A stretch of 64,000 bases of DNA from Saussurea involucrata (GCA_033807775.1 CM066324.1:132423501-132487500); one strand, 5' to 3'. Counted from the stretch's first letter, positions 12,501 to 23,527 are shown. The notes: generated by a model not told the origin, from the sequence alone. Numbers and translations: made by a program.

Positions 12501-13000
12501 NNNNNNNNNNNNNNNNNNNNNNNNNNNNNNNNNNNNNNNNNNNNNNNNNNNNNNNNNNNNNNNNNNNNNNNNNNNNNNNNNNNNNNNNNNNNNNNNNNNN
12601 NNNNNNNNNNNNNNNNNNNNNNNNNNNNNNNNNNNNNNNNNNNNNNNNNNNNNNNNNNNNNNNNNNNNNNNNNNNNNNNNNNNNNNNNNNNNNNNNNNNN
12701 NNNNNNNNNNNNNNNNNNNNNNNNNNNNNNNNNNNNNNNNNNNNNNNNNNNNNNNNNNNNNNNNNNNNNNNNNNNNNNNNNNNNNNNNNNNNNNNNNNNN
12801 NNNNNNNNNNNNNNNNNNNNNNNNNNNNNNNNNNNNNNNNNNNNNNNNNNNNNNNNNNNNNNNNNNNNNNNNNNNNNNNNNNNNNNNNNNNNNNNNNNNN
12901 NNNNNNNNNNNNNNNNNNNNNNNNNNNNNNNNNNNNNNNNNNNNNNNNNNNNNNNNNNNNNNNNNNNNNNNNNNNNNNNNNNNNNNNNNNNNNNNNNNNN
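12501..13000. other. Assembly gap (500 N)
   Basis: Exactly 500 N. The left edge matches unit 3 at about 34749 and the right edge matches unit 3 at about 36622, so by comparison about 1.87 kb containing the rpl22 fragment and a B-type GLP should be here. Confidence 0.95.
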
Positions 13001-13308
13001 GATATAAAATAACTACATATTTAGATCATCTACATACAGTTAACGACACAAACTTATTTCCTTCAAAAACACCAAATAAACGGGTTAGAAAAATAAAAAC
13101 GAAGTTGGTTTAGCAAATAAATTATCAAGGGGAGTTTACGCTTCCCAACAAGAGCACTACCCTTGTTTACTTTATCGTGTAGAATTATCGACTATCAAAT
13201 TGGTTTATTAGTAAACGTCTTTTATCCGATAAGTTCTTACCGAGTAATTAGAGTCTTATCCCTCACTTATCATGTAAGATTTTTTGTCCTTGTCATGCTC
13301 ATCCAAAA

Positions 13309-13430
13309 TGTATATTTTAATAAAACCAACATTATGAGGTCGTAATATCTATATGTATATTTTAATAAAACCAACATTATGAGGTTGTAATATCTATATG
13401 TATATTTTAATAAAACCAACATTATGAGGT
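13309..13430. repeat. 45-bp tandem repeat (about 2.7 copies)
   Basis: A 45-bp unit starting TGTATATTTTAATAAAACC is repeated with two full periods and a partial third. Upstream of unit 0 (about 8845) the same sequence is single copy. Confidence 0.8.
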
Positions 13431-13657
13431 TTTCCAAGACTTTTTTTCATCCATGGACCATGAATGCTTGATTAATAATTAGGGTATTGAGTTAATTTGG
13501 ATAGTACACAATCTCCAATCATTAAGGGACCTTCAAAATAATATATATTATACTTTTATTCACTTTTAAATATAACAAGACGAAGACAAAACAAGCACAT
13601 ACCAAGAAATTGGAACTTACAAGGTAATGATACCAACAATAAACATGACATAAAGGT

Positions 13658-14410
13658 CTAGAATTTTGATTGAATTTGATAAACGATATTTTTGTCCACT
13701 TGGAAAGCCTTTGCAAGAATATCTGCGTTGATATCTGGGTTTGATCCAAACACAGCATTTGCAATGGTAATGGCACCGGGGTTTTGGCTGCTCAAACCTG
13801 CAATCGCAACAGCGTAGCCATGTCCGACGTTCCTTTGGAAGTGAATTAGACCTTGTGGGAACACAAAAACATCACCCACATGAAGTACTTTTGTCAAGAG
13901 ACGGTTGTCAGGGTTAGATGTTACAAACCCAACCTCAATACTACCATTAATGACAACCAATATTTCAGTGGCCCGAGGGTGCGTGTGAGGAGGGTTTATA
14001 CCCTGTGGTGCGAAGTCAATACGAGCCATTGAAATACCAAAAGTGTTGAGTCCCGGTAACTGTGCTACTGTCACGACAGTCACGTTCGATCCAACTGCAT
14101 TCGATGTATCTCCCATAAGATGGAGCCCACTAAAAAGGAAATCATCGGCTTGCACAAGATTTGGATCTTTACACACCACACCGTTCACGGGTACTATTAA
14201 AACAAAAATAGAAACTCTTAAGCCCGTAAAAGTACTAAATATTTTCAAAGCATTAGTGTTAGAGCATTAATTTCTCGACATTTCATAATTGTGTTTACCT
14301 CGGCTATTTTGATTGGCAACACAAAAGTCCTGGAGAGGACTTGGTTCTGAAGCCAAATTTAGCGAGCAACTCGCCACTAAGAGAGTGATTAAAAGCAATC
14401 GAGATGTCAT
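13658..14410 (-). CDS. Germin-like protein A1
   Basis: Exons 14299-14410 and 13658-14193, with a 105-bp phase-1 intron, encode 215 aa. The start MTSRLLLITLL is chosen because it gives a signal peptide and the same exon size (112 bp) as the other copies. The germin Cys pair and all metal ligands in boxes 1 and 2 (HTH...E and the box-2 His) are present. It is special in having Pro in VPVNGVV and LHVGD instead of LQMGD just before box 2, and Asn in FCVANQ. First gene of unit 1; the neighbour 2.6 kb downstream on the same strand is the headless B1. Confidence 0.93.
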
Positions 14411-14495
14411 TGTTGAGAAGTGGAAATTAATTTGTTATTTGATGAACTTTGGTGGCTCGAGAAATCTATGTGATAAGGTATGTTACTTAGAAATG

Positions 14496-14503
14496 TTTTT
14501 ATA
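14496..14503 (-). promoter_or_regulatory. TATA box of GLP A1
   Basis: TATAAAAA on the minus strand, 86 bp before the ATG. Confidence 0.55.
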
Positions 14504-14718
14504 GCAGAAACATTCGAACAAAAAAACTAGCATATGACATATTGTAGTCAATTAAAAAAATAACCATGTGGAAAGAGTATTACAACGATAAAGTCATCAA
14601 ATACATCAAGATATATTTCAATAAAGATGGAAGTCTAATGTGGGTATCGATCAATTCAATTACTTTTCATTTTTATTTATTTTCATATTTTAGATTTATT
14701 TTTATGGAATGATGAATG

Positions 14719-15054
14719 TGTAAAATGTAACCTTTGTACGCAGTTTTTAACAAAAGGGTTTTACTTTTATACGTGGTTTCTTGCTCAAAACCGTGTGTAA
14801 AGGTGCCTTTAACACACAACCGCGTATAAAGGTAACCTTTGTACGTGGTTATTTCGATGCAACCGTTTGTAATTGTCGAGTACCTTTTATACACGGTTGT
14901 TAATTTAGAACTACGTATAAAATCTTATTTATAGCAACGGTTCAGCCTTAACCGTGTAAAAAGGGTCCAGATTTGTCATCTGTACACGGTTTTTGTAAAA
15001 ACAACAAAAACTGCGTATAACTAAGCGCGTATAAAAATCATATTTATAATAGTG
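14719..15054. mobile_element. CACTA-like terminal fragment with subterminal repeats (unit 1)
   Basis: On the minus strand the segment begins CACTATTATAAATA at 15054 and is filled with short motifs of the type ACGCGGTT, ACCGTGTA and CGTATAAA in both directions, as in the subterminal regions of CACTA transposons. I could not find a matching CACTA end on the other side. Unit 0 lacks this segment (10090-10150), which supports insertion. Confidence 0.4.
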
Positions 15055-16441
15055 ATCACAATTGACATTATCATATTCATTCCTACTAGGGTACAAATAA
15101 CAAAAAAGAACGTTATATGTATAATGACTCGGATGTAATATAAATAACATTCACATGAGTTATCTATTTATCTTTTTTAAATTAATATTTTTGTTTAACC
15201 TTTCACCTTTAGTTCTAAAATCTAGAAGCTCAAGTTTTCACCCGTGTTGAATCTTTAGATTAGTACTAGAAAAAGTGAAAATTATCTCGAAATCAACCTA
15301 AACATCAAAAACTCTCAAAATCAACCAAAAAACCGAAAAACTCTTTAGAAATCAACCAAAAACCATAAATAAAATCCCCAAAGAGCGGAATTCGACTAAA
15401 ATACATCGAGCGGCTTTGCCAACATTTGATACAATTTAAATGTGCACCAGCTCGACCAAAATTCTGGGACCGCCATCCGTTAATAATTTTTCTTTTGTTC
15501 ACCATGGATGTCTGGATTAACTTACGTTTAACTAATTTTATGAGACTTGGAATACAGTTTTTTGATCGATAAATTTAATGTTCGTGTACATGGTGACTGG
15601 TTGATTTAGTAGATATTGATTATGAGATTATTTTGAATGTTTCAAGGTTTAAAAGTAATTATACATATATAACCAAAACAATTCAACTTTTAATTCATTA
15701 AACTTTAATAAAAAGTAAAAGTAAGTTACTTGAGATATTTATGCAATTTTCTTAAAATCATTTTTTATTTCATTAAAGTCACTACCAAACATTCGAATAA
15801 GTTGTAAGTCCCATTAAGCTCATTAAGATGCTAAAGAAATGGTCAGTTTAAATAAAAAGGCTAAATAGGGTGAAAATTAAATGCAAGAAACCATTGTAGT
15901 ATGTGTTTGAATTGGTCTCGATAGATAACTTCATATCTTAATTATATCAGATATGGAGATCGAATCAATAGATTGAGTCAAAAAGCTCGAGTTCTGAGTG
16001 TTACCCATGTGACTATCGGTAGATTGAGTCAATTTTTTTTTCTTAACGTGTTTTATAAGCATCCTTCGAATCTGTTGAGCGTTGAGTGAATACAAAATCC
16101 ACTGAAAATAAGTATGGCGATTTCCAGTCAATTGAGGTTTTATTCTCAATTCTAAGGCTTATGATCTTGTATATAACTACAAACACACACTTCATTGTAG
16201 AAAAACAGGGGCGATCACGTAATTTTATGCATAAAATTCTAACTATCGTTTTTGTTTTTTCATGATTTCGGAATATGGGATTTATAATCTTAATTAGTTT
16301 TCTGGGATTGTTTTAATAGAGTTGGTTTCAGTAAGAATAATAGTTATCGTGAGAAAGAGAAGAACAAATCTCCACCCTTGGATCAATCCGATTTGAAGAT
16401 CAATTGAAAATTCTCTTCTAAACTAATACTTGGTTTAATTA

Positions 16442-16606
16442 ACAGAAGTATACGCTTTAGGTCAACATATATCTATGTCTTCTTACAAAGCACGAAGAGT
16501 AATTGATCAAATTCATGGATGTTTTTATGAAGAAACACTTATTATATTAGAACTCATGCCTTATCGAGCATGGTATCCCATTTTAGGACTTAGTTTGAAC
16601 CATTAG
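16442..16606 (+). pseudogene. rpl22: Plastid rpl22 fragment (unit 1)
   Basis: A 54-residue frame begins TEVYALGQHISMSSYKARR and continues VIDQIHGCFYEE and LILELMPYRAWYPI, which is the N-terminal part of chloroplast ribosomal protein L22. The match ends after PI, followed by unrelated codons and TAG. No start codon or promoter is visible. It is best read as plastid DNA transferred to the nucleus (NUPT), or a fragment of an rpl22 copy; its flanks show no further plastid genes that I recognise. Confidence 0.8.
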
Positions 16607-17025
16607 ATCAACACTAATTAAAAGTGATTAAGAGTCCAAATCTTTGTGTACACTTCACACCTTAACTTCTATTCTCACACGATCATCCGTGTGTTTCAAT
16701 ATACACAAACTTTATATAAAGGTACATATATATGTTCAAACTTCAAGGATTTAAGGTTTCTTGGTATAGAAGGAAATGCTAATTCATATTTTTAGCGATG
16801 CATTTTCTAAAAATATCAGTAAATGCCTCATTAATTATCAGGATTTTGAGTTAGGATCTTATACGATTTGGAGTAGTTCAATAATAGAAATATAAATGAC
16901 AATCAATATAATGTATATTTCTTTTATTCACTCTTAAATATTATAGCACAAACATAAGCCTACGAATATCACGAAATTGAAAATTATAAGTTATTAAACC
17001 CGACATTTGAAGACCACATCAAGGA

Positions 17026-17561
17026 CTAGAATTTTGATTTAATTTGATCAACGACCTTCTTGTCCACTTGGAAAGCCTTTGCAAGAAGATCTTCATCGAT
17101 ATTTGGGTTAGAACTGAACACCGCATTTGCAATGGTAATGGCACCCGGATTTTGGCTACTCAGAGCTGCAATAACAAAAGCATCATCATTTCCGACGTTC
17201 CTTTGGAAATGAACCAGACCTTGTGGAAAAACGAAAACATCACCCTTTTGAAGTTTTTTAGTGATGAGACGGTTTTCAGGGTTAGATGTGACAAAACCGA
17301 CTTCAATATTGCCTTCTATGACCGTCAAGATTTCAGTGGCCCTAGGGTGCGTGTGTGGAGGGTTAATACCCCATGGAGCAAAGTCGATACGTGCCATTGA
17401 AATACCAAAAGTGTTGAGTCCCGGTAACTCTGCTACACTCACTGTAGTCACGTTAAATCCAGCCGCGTTTGATGTATCTCCCCTTAGGTGGAGCCCACTA
17501 AAAAAGAAATCGTTTGCTCGCACAAGCTTTGGATCTTTGCATACCTCACCATTCACGAATA
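17026..17561 (-). pseudogene. Germin-like protein B1, exon 2 only (exon 1 lost)
   Basis: Exon 2 is fully open and keeps the acceptor site at 17562-17563, the second germin Cys (EVCKDP), RGD (LHLRGDTSN), box 1 (PPHTHPRATE) and box 2 (GDVFVFPQGLVHF). After only 60 bp of intron the sequence changes at 17621/17622 into an LTR, and no B exon 1 is found before the next gene. The product would lack the signal peptide and the first Cys, so I call it a 5'-truncated pseudogene. It differs from the other B copies by Ser in VFSSNPN. Confidence 0.88.
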
Positions 17562-17621
17562 CTATAAAAACAAAATAAGGAACTCATAGTTAGGCACATA
17601 CATAAATGTCATATTTTCGAA

Positions 17622-18814
17622 TGAGATCCAATTTCAACCACTCCTGGTCTATACAGTGGGTCACTCTAAATCCACAAACAAACACTTTGGAATTACACCT
17701 TACTGCCCATGAGACGATGCCCGACCATATAGGTCCACATCTTACTTATCATGGATCCCAATGCCTATTCCGTGCTATGACTCTAGTGTCTATGGATCCA
17801 TTACACTCAAACTACAAGTCCCGACTCTCAAATAAGCCAATACTATTATTACCAACAAGCAAACTTTATAAACATGGATAATGATAACACTCATCAAATG
17901 TGGGGACAACTCATCATGACATAATAATAAATATTGAAGTATCATGATATTTTCAAATAGTCATTTAATCTATAACCCAACCTCAAATCCCCTTTTTATT
18001 AATGTTTCCCTTAAAATCCCCCAATTTATCAAAACCCTAGATTTTGACCTGGTCAAAATCATTTTTCATCAAACCAAAGTAGTAAATAGATGTGGGAACT
18101 CATGAACAAACCAAGGAGAGTTAAATACTCCAAGTTTTCCAACCATTTTACATAACAAAACCTTATGATTATCAAAACTCTTTTGGGTTAAAAGTACAAC
18201 CATAAATTTGAGAAATAGAAGACATAAATAAGTTAGAATCATTTATAATAACATGTATATGAGTTGAGGTTGAGGATAACTCACCTTAGAGGGTTTTATA
18301 GAAAACCCAAACCCTAGAAAGTGGAAGAGGAGACCCTTTAAGCACTTAGAGCTTAGAACACTTGAGAGCTTCTTAACAATCACCACCTAAAAGGGTGAGG
18401 GATGCCATTAATGACCTTGGCATCACAATAAATGAAGTGAGATGAGGGAAACTAGAGATTACCTTAGAGGGAGGAGAAAATCGCCCTAAAATGGAGAGGA
18501 GGGAGTGAAATCTAATTTTGGTAAAGTGAAAGAGAGAAGAGTGAGATTTGGGGAGAAAAAGGAGAAAATTCGTCACACGCCTAGCGGACGTCCGGCTGGC
18601 TCCATGCGGACGTCCGCCCCTAAAAATCCCAAACTCGGCCAAAAACCTCTGTTGCTTCCGCGGACGACCTGCGTAATTCCGCATCACACGGACGTCCGAC
18701 TGGCACCCTGTGGACGTCCGCCAACTCCATTTTCTCAATTCTTCCTTCTAAAAGTCAAACCCAATAAACTATGAACTAAATGTCTATCTTATTAACAGAA
18801 ATTGGGGTGTTACA
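17622..18814. repeat. LTR (solo or recombinant) with CGGACGTCCG palindromes, unit 1
   Basis: It starts TGAGATCC and ends GTGTTACA; read in reverse it begins TGTAACACCCC, a common start of plant Gypsy LTRs. It contains several copies of the palindrome CGGACGTCCG near 18590-18720. The flanks differ: the left is the intron of B1 (TCGAA), the right is exon 2 of the GLP-C relic (TTGCA in this direction). No target duplication is present, which suggests recombination between two insertions. About 1193 bp. Confidence 0.65.
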
Positions 18815-19012
18815 TTGCATACCATACTATTCACAAAGATATGCAAAAAAACATAAAAGAATACAAAAATACAAAAACATAAGCCCATATTTTCAAATAG
18901 TTTTTTTACCATTTCTAGATGATATTTGACATAACGGTTTATTTGATGGAGCCCCACGAACGTCATGAAGAAGACTTGGGTCCAAGGCCACACATGTTAA
19001 CAAATCGAATTG
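18815..19012 (-). pseudogene. Relic of a third germin-like gene (GLP-C), unit 1
   Basis: On the minus strand, 18975-19012 holds a decayed GLP exon 1 (GGCCTTGGACCCAAGTC, matching the LALDPS codons of GLP A0 with few changes, then CATGAC where the A genes have CAGGAC). At 18815-18845 the codons for IFVNSMVCN match the start of GLP exon 2 (VFVNGEVCK). The exon is then cut by the LTR. The first half of exon 1 is deleted and the frame is broken. Confidence 0.6.
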
Positions 19013-19112
19013 AGGTAAAAATCAATCCTAAGTATTTAGAATGAAATATGTTGTCACAAGAAGCTCATTAAAACCCTAACCGGAAAAAATGTTATATATA
19101 ATAGTCAGTTAT

Positions 19113-21228
19113 TGTAACAACCGGGTTTCTAGAAAGTGTGAAAGTTTGGTGGCTAATGTCTAAGAAATGAAAGTTAAGTTAAGGGACCCTTTATGCAATT
19201 TAGGATAGATATAAATTGGTGGGGATCCCTATGTTATCATTTATTGTTCAGTATTTTTATTGGTGTTGGCGGCTGAGAAGAAGAGCAGAAAGGGAAGAAA
19301 GCATTCGGCATTGATTTCAAAAGGAGAACGTATAATCTGGTATGAAATCGATTCCTCCATGAATTTCTTTACTGTCTAAGAGTTCTGGGTTAATCAATTG
19401 TTAGTTTCTTCACTGCTTGAGTTGGGAAGATCTTTCTAAGATTTAACAATGGGGTTTAACTCTATATTGAAAATGGGTAATGTTAAATTGAAGGTTTTTG
19501 TGAGTTTTTGAGGTTAAGGTTAAGAACTTTGCAACTTACGAAAAAGAAATTTATGGCTGAGTCTCTGGTTTTAAGCTGATTAGGAGAGTCTGGACTTGTT
19601 GTTCGTCTAATCCAGAATTGATACTACCGGAACTGATAGTTCCAGAATTTGTAAAAATCAGGATCCGGAACTAGTAAATCCGGAATCTAAATTCCATCGG
19701 TTCCGGAAATAGAGCAAATACCGGAACGTGGGCCTAGATCCGGAACCTTCACTGGGCCGGAATTAAAGTTGATCCGGTATTGCGCATAAAGTAAGTCCCA
19801 AAATTTATTTAAACATGGGCCGGAATTGGACTTCGATGTATGTGGATCCGGAACTCAAAGTTCCGGAATTGGACCCTCACTCTAGTGGATCCGGAATCCA
19901 CTTAATCTGGATCCGGAATTACCTCGCACATGGACCAGATCCGGAATCATGGCAGATCCGGAATCATGGCAGATCCGAAATCATGGCAGATCCGAAATCC
20001 TAATTTATTTAAACACCGGACTTGGGCTATGTGATGTTGGGCCGGAGTTTGAGATGAGATCCGGAACCAATCACGGATCCAAAATTATCTTTTTAGGTGT
20101 CTAATGTTAATTTATCCAGAGTTATCGCATATTGGGTCAGAAATCATAATTGATTTTTTGGGCTTAGAGACCCGACACCTAAACTAATGGTTGGGAATAA
20201 TTAATTGGGCTTAGTTTTATTTTAAGATCCGGTAATGATTAAAAAGACCCAGTATTTATTAATTAATGATTCGAATTCATTAATTGGGTTCAAATTAGAG
20301 AAGGATCTAGGATCAGAAGTTGAGTGTCACTTATTAAGTTATGAATTATGCTTTACGTGTAAGGACGGTTCGGAACGAGATTCGTGGTTAGGAAAGTAAC
20401 TGCTATCAGGTGAGTTTCCTTAACCCTTTTTATGTGGAATGAAAGTTAAAATGTTTTTTTACTGATTATGGTGTATTTACGAACATGATTTATTTACAAG
20501 CTTTTACGTATGCTTTCCCATGAAAAGTATGTTTTACCGAAATGATTATTCAGCAAGATGAAATGATTTATAAAGTCTTACACGGATTTCATGTTTCATG
20601 ATTTATGATGAACTATGTGTATGTTATATGGAGTCGGTCTGCACAGTGGGATCTGAGTACCTCGAGATCCGATGATCCCTTGAGAAATTGTGACGAGCTT
20701 GTAGGAGGAAATTCGTTTCCTTCTTACTCGGATTTGTGACGAGCTTGTAGGAGGGAATTCGTTTCCTTCCTACTCGGATAAAGGGGAGTCTGCTTGGGCC
20801 CCGGTATGAGGCGAGAAGGGAGTCTGTTTGGGCCCCGATCGCGGTTAGCTTATGTGATCCTCAAACACTGTGCAGTACCATGTTTTATGCTTATGTGGAG
20901 AATGTTAATTAGCTTTATAAAATGATTTTACACTATTGATATATGTTGTTTACGGAGGGAATTCACTAGACCTTTTGGTCTAACCCTCGCTTTTCAAAAC
21001 TAAACCATTTTCAGGAAAGCAAGTAGTAGGAGGCTCAGGTAAGTGAGCAAGATGCAGATAGAGACGGTGTCTGTGCCACTTTTAGAAGCTAGTACGTTCT
21101 CAGTTGTGTATAGGTAGTTTTCGCCAACCTAAGTTTTGGAAAGTGATGTAATGAAAATTTGGGACCCAGTTTTGTAATGTTTATGATTTAATGCCTTGTT
21201 TGTCCTGTTTTATTTTTGGGTTGTTACA
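19113..21228 (+). mobile_element. Solo LTR of a Gypsy element, unit 1 (2116 bp)
   Basis: It begins TGTAACAACCGGG and ends GGGTTGTTACA and is flanked by the 5-bp target duplication GTTAT (19108-19112 and 21229-21233). There is no internal region or primer site, so it is a solo LTR left by recombination. Sequences such as CTTTTGGTCTAACCCTCGC and GGGCCCCGATCGCGG are shared, inverted, with the Gypsy LTRs at 37 and 6588, so it belongs to a related family. It is rich in ATCCGGAA motifs. Confidence 0.93.
19936..20000. repeat. 17-bp tandem repeat in the solo LTR, unit 1
   Basis: Unit CAGATCCGGAATCATGG with three full copies and a partial fourth; the later copies have CCGAAA in place of CCGGAA. Unit 2 (29073-29120) has one copy fewer, which explains the 17-bp length difference between the two solo LTRs. 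Confidence 0.85.
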
Positions 21229-21310
21229 GTTATACAAAAGGACAATTTACATGACTCCCAAGTAGTCAAGAATGAAACTTTTGGCAATACACTGGTGAGT
21301 TATACAAACG

Positions 21311-21372
21311 GAGGTATGAGATCGAGTCCCATTTTTAGAAGTTTCTCATCTTCCACCACTGAACCTCGTAAC
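21311..21372 (-). repeat. tRNA-derived SINE-like head, unit 1
   Basis: On the minus strand GGTTCAGTGGTGGAA looks like a polymerase III A box and GGGACTCGATCTC, about 35 bp later, like a B box, the spacing of a tRNA. No clear tail or target duplication was found. Confidence 0.3.
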
Positions 21373-21890
21373 AATTGAGTTGGGTTATCAATACATACTC
21401 GATAAATGTTGGAATCGAACCTATTTGATGCCAATAAACTTGTTGGGTCATTGACCAACATCTTTCTAAATTGAAACGTGGCGCTGGCTGTTACGCTATA
21501 TGGAAATAAGTTGCGCCTTCTCCACCAGCAATTGCTTTTGGCGTAGTGGTAAGCGTTTGTCTGTTTTTTTTTTGCTTTAAGGCACAACCCGCGTTTATGC
21601 GGACAAACTAGTCCCACTTGTTGGGGAACTCGAATCCAAACCAATGACCATATATTGGATTGTGTATTTTGGCCTTTGACATTGTAAAAAAAAGGTAACA
21701 GTTATAATAGTTTAATAAAATCTTAAATACAATATTGATATTTATGAGAAATAAATATAATAATTTTTTTTGAAGGTATCAAACTTAAAATTTGGATCTA
21801 GTCATTGTAGGTTGATGAATAGTTGTGAACCATGTGTTAATTATCAGAGAATCTTTAATGCATAAGTCTTTAATGAGTTTTTACTATTAT

Positions 21891-22135
21891 AAAAAGTTTT
21901 TTAAAGGGTTTTTATGTATTGGAGTAAAAGACTTTTTGATAAAAGGGTTAGTGTATACCAACCTTTTAGAGCATCCACGATTTAATGACTTTTTATTTTT
22001 GTCACATAGATTTTTACTAAACTTTATTTATCAAAAACCTATTCCTAAAAACCTTTTCCAAAAACATTTTGCATCAACCTTTTTATCAAAAAAAACCTTT
22101 TATTCCAATGCATAAAAACCCTTTGAAAAGCTTTG
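21891..22135. mobile_element. Foldback/MITE-like element, unit 1
   Basis: The left part reads AAAGGGTTTTTATGTATTGG and the right part, inverted, AAAGGGTTTTTATGCATTGG; the inverted similarity continues inward over AAAAGG/GATAAAAGG tracts. AT-rich, no coding sequence. The unit 2 copy is about 50 bp longer. Confidence 0.45.
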
Positions 22136-22148
22136 TATTTGATACCCA

Positions 22149-22150
<2 letters not shown>

Positions 22151-22200
<50 letters not shown>
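22151..22200. repeat. (AT)25 microsatellite, unit 1
   Basis: A pure AT run of 50 bp. The homologous place in unit 2 has only 18 bp. Confidence 0.95.
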
Positions 22201-22203
<3 letters not shown>

Positions 22204-22774
22204 CTTCTATTTGGAATTGTGAAAAACAAGATTATTGATAGATGATCGAGGCCGTAACTAAGAAGATTCTCGTGTTTCCCATTGTTGTCGTCAAGATATC
22301 GACTTGCAAACGCAACCATGGCTAAAGGTATGTTTTATTTCGTTAATCACGTTTCTGTATCTATATATGTATTTACGTCTGAGGATCTTCGGAAAAATTA
22401 AAGTCTAATGATGGGCATTCGAACCCACGGGGAAGGATCGAACCATGGGAACGTTGAATTGCTAAAGTCATTAATGTACGGGGATATGTGCCAAAGGAAG
22501 TACATGAATCGTTGTTGAAGTTAGCACATATGATGTATTCACCTTTGTACTTAGATATATCAATTAATGATTGTAATCACTAAATACTCTTTTCAACCAT
22601 GAATGTTTGATTAATACTTAGGGTATTGAGTTAATTTGGAAAGGGACCTTCAAAATAATATATATAAAACTTTTATTCACTTTTATATATAACAAAGACG
22701 AAACAAAATAAGCACATATCAAGAAGTTGGAACTTATAAGTTAACAATACCAACAATAAACATGACACAAAGGT

Positions 22775-23527
22775 CTAGAATTTTGATTGAATTTGATAAA
22801 CGATATTTTTGTCCACTTGGAAAGCCTTTGCAAGAATATCTGCGTTGATATCTGGATTTGATCCAAACACAGCATTTGCAATGGTAATGGCACCGGGATT
22901 TTGGCTGCTCAAACCTGCAATGGCAACAGCGTAGCCATGTCCGACGTTCCTTTGGAAGTGAATTAGACCTTGTGGGAACACAAAAACATCACCCATCTGA
23001 AGTACTTTTGTCAACAGACGGTTGTCAGGGTTAGATGTTACAAACCCGACCTCAATACTACCATTAATGACAACCAATATTTCAGTGGCCCGAGGGTGCG
23101 TGTGAGGAGGGTTAATACCCTGTGGTGCGAAGTCAATACGAGCCATTGAAACACCAAAAGTGTTGAGTCCCGGTAACTGTGCTACTGTCACGACAGTCAC
23201 GTTCGATCCAACTGCATTCGATGTATCTCCCATAAGATGGAGCCCACTAAAAAGGAAATCATCGGCTTGCACAAGATTTGGATCTTTACACACCACACCG
23301 TTCACGAGTACTGTTAAAACAAAAATAGAAACTCTTAAGCCCGTAAAAGTACTAAGTATTTTCAAAGCATTAGTGTTAGAGCATTAATTTATCGACATTT
23401 CATAATTGTGTTTACCTCGGCTATTTTGATCGGCAACACAAAAGTCCTGGAGAGGACTTGGTTCTGAAGCCAAATTTAGCGAGCAACTCGCCACTAAGAG
23501 AGTGATTAAAAGCAATCGAGATGCCAT
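22775..23527 (-). CDS. Germin-like protein A2
   Basis: Exons 23416-23527 and 22775-23310, with a 105-bp intron, encode 215 aa. Signal peptide MASRLLLITLLVASCSLNLA, germin Cys pair, complete boxes 1 and 2. It has Val in NTFGVSM where A0 and A1 have Ile. Its exon 2 encodes the same peptide as A3, so the two arose very recently. Head gene of unit 2. Confidence 0.94.

Noticed and set aside
14719..15054. CRISPR-like array because of the regularly repeated short motifs
   Set aside because: Motifs are in both orientations, short and degenerate, in a plant genome; fits subterminal transposon repeats.
15305..15505. 66-codon frame on the minus strand conserved in three units (also 24481-24681 and 33613-33813)
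   Set aside because: Conservation is explained by the recent unit duplication; no similarity, no codon bias and no gene context.
17044..17578. Plus-strand frames of 118 and 105 codons opposite B1 (also opposite B2, B3 and shorter ones opposite the A genes)
   Set aside because: Antisense shadows of germin-like exon 2, which is a well-supported coding sequence.
18373..18738. 121-codon frame (and the opposite 89-codon frame) repeated at 27508-27873
   Set aside because: Lies in the LTR and covers its CGGACGTCCG repeats; an accidental frame in a GC-richer part.
21531..21650. TGGCGTAGTGGTAAGCG and GAACTCGAATCC as A and B boxes of a SINE
   Set aside because: The boxes are about 85 bp apart, too far for a tRNA head; the minus-strand pair at 21311-21372 has better spacing and was kept at low confidence.
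22290..22330. ATGGCTAAAG followed by GTATGT, like a first exon with donor site (also near 31450)
   Set aside because: Only three codons, no second exon found; leader-like sequence alone is not enough.
22395..22480. GGTTCGATCC and GGGTTCGAATGCCC on the minus strand as tRNA gene
   Set aside because: Two B-box-like words but no A box or cloverleaf.
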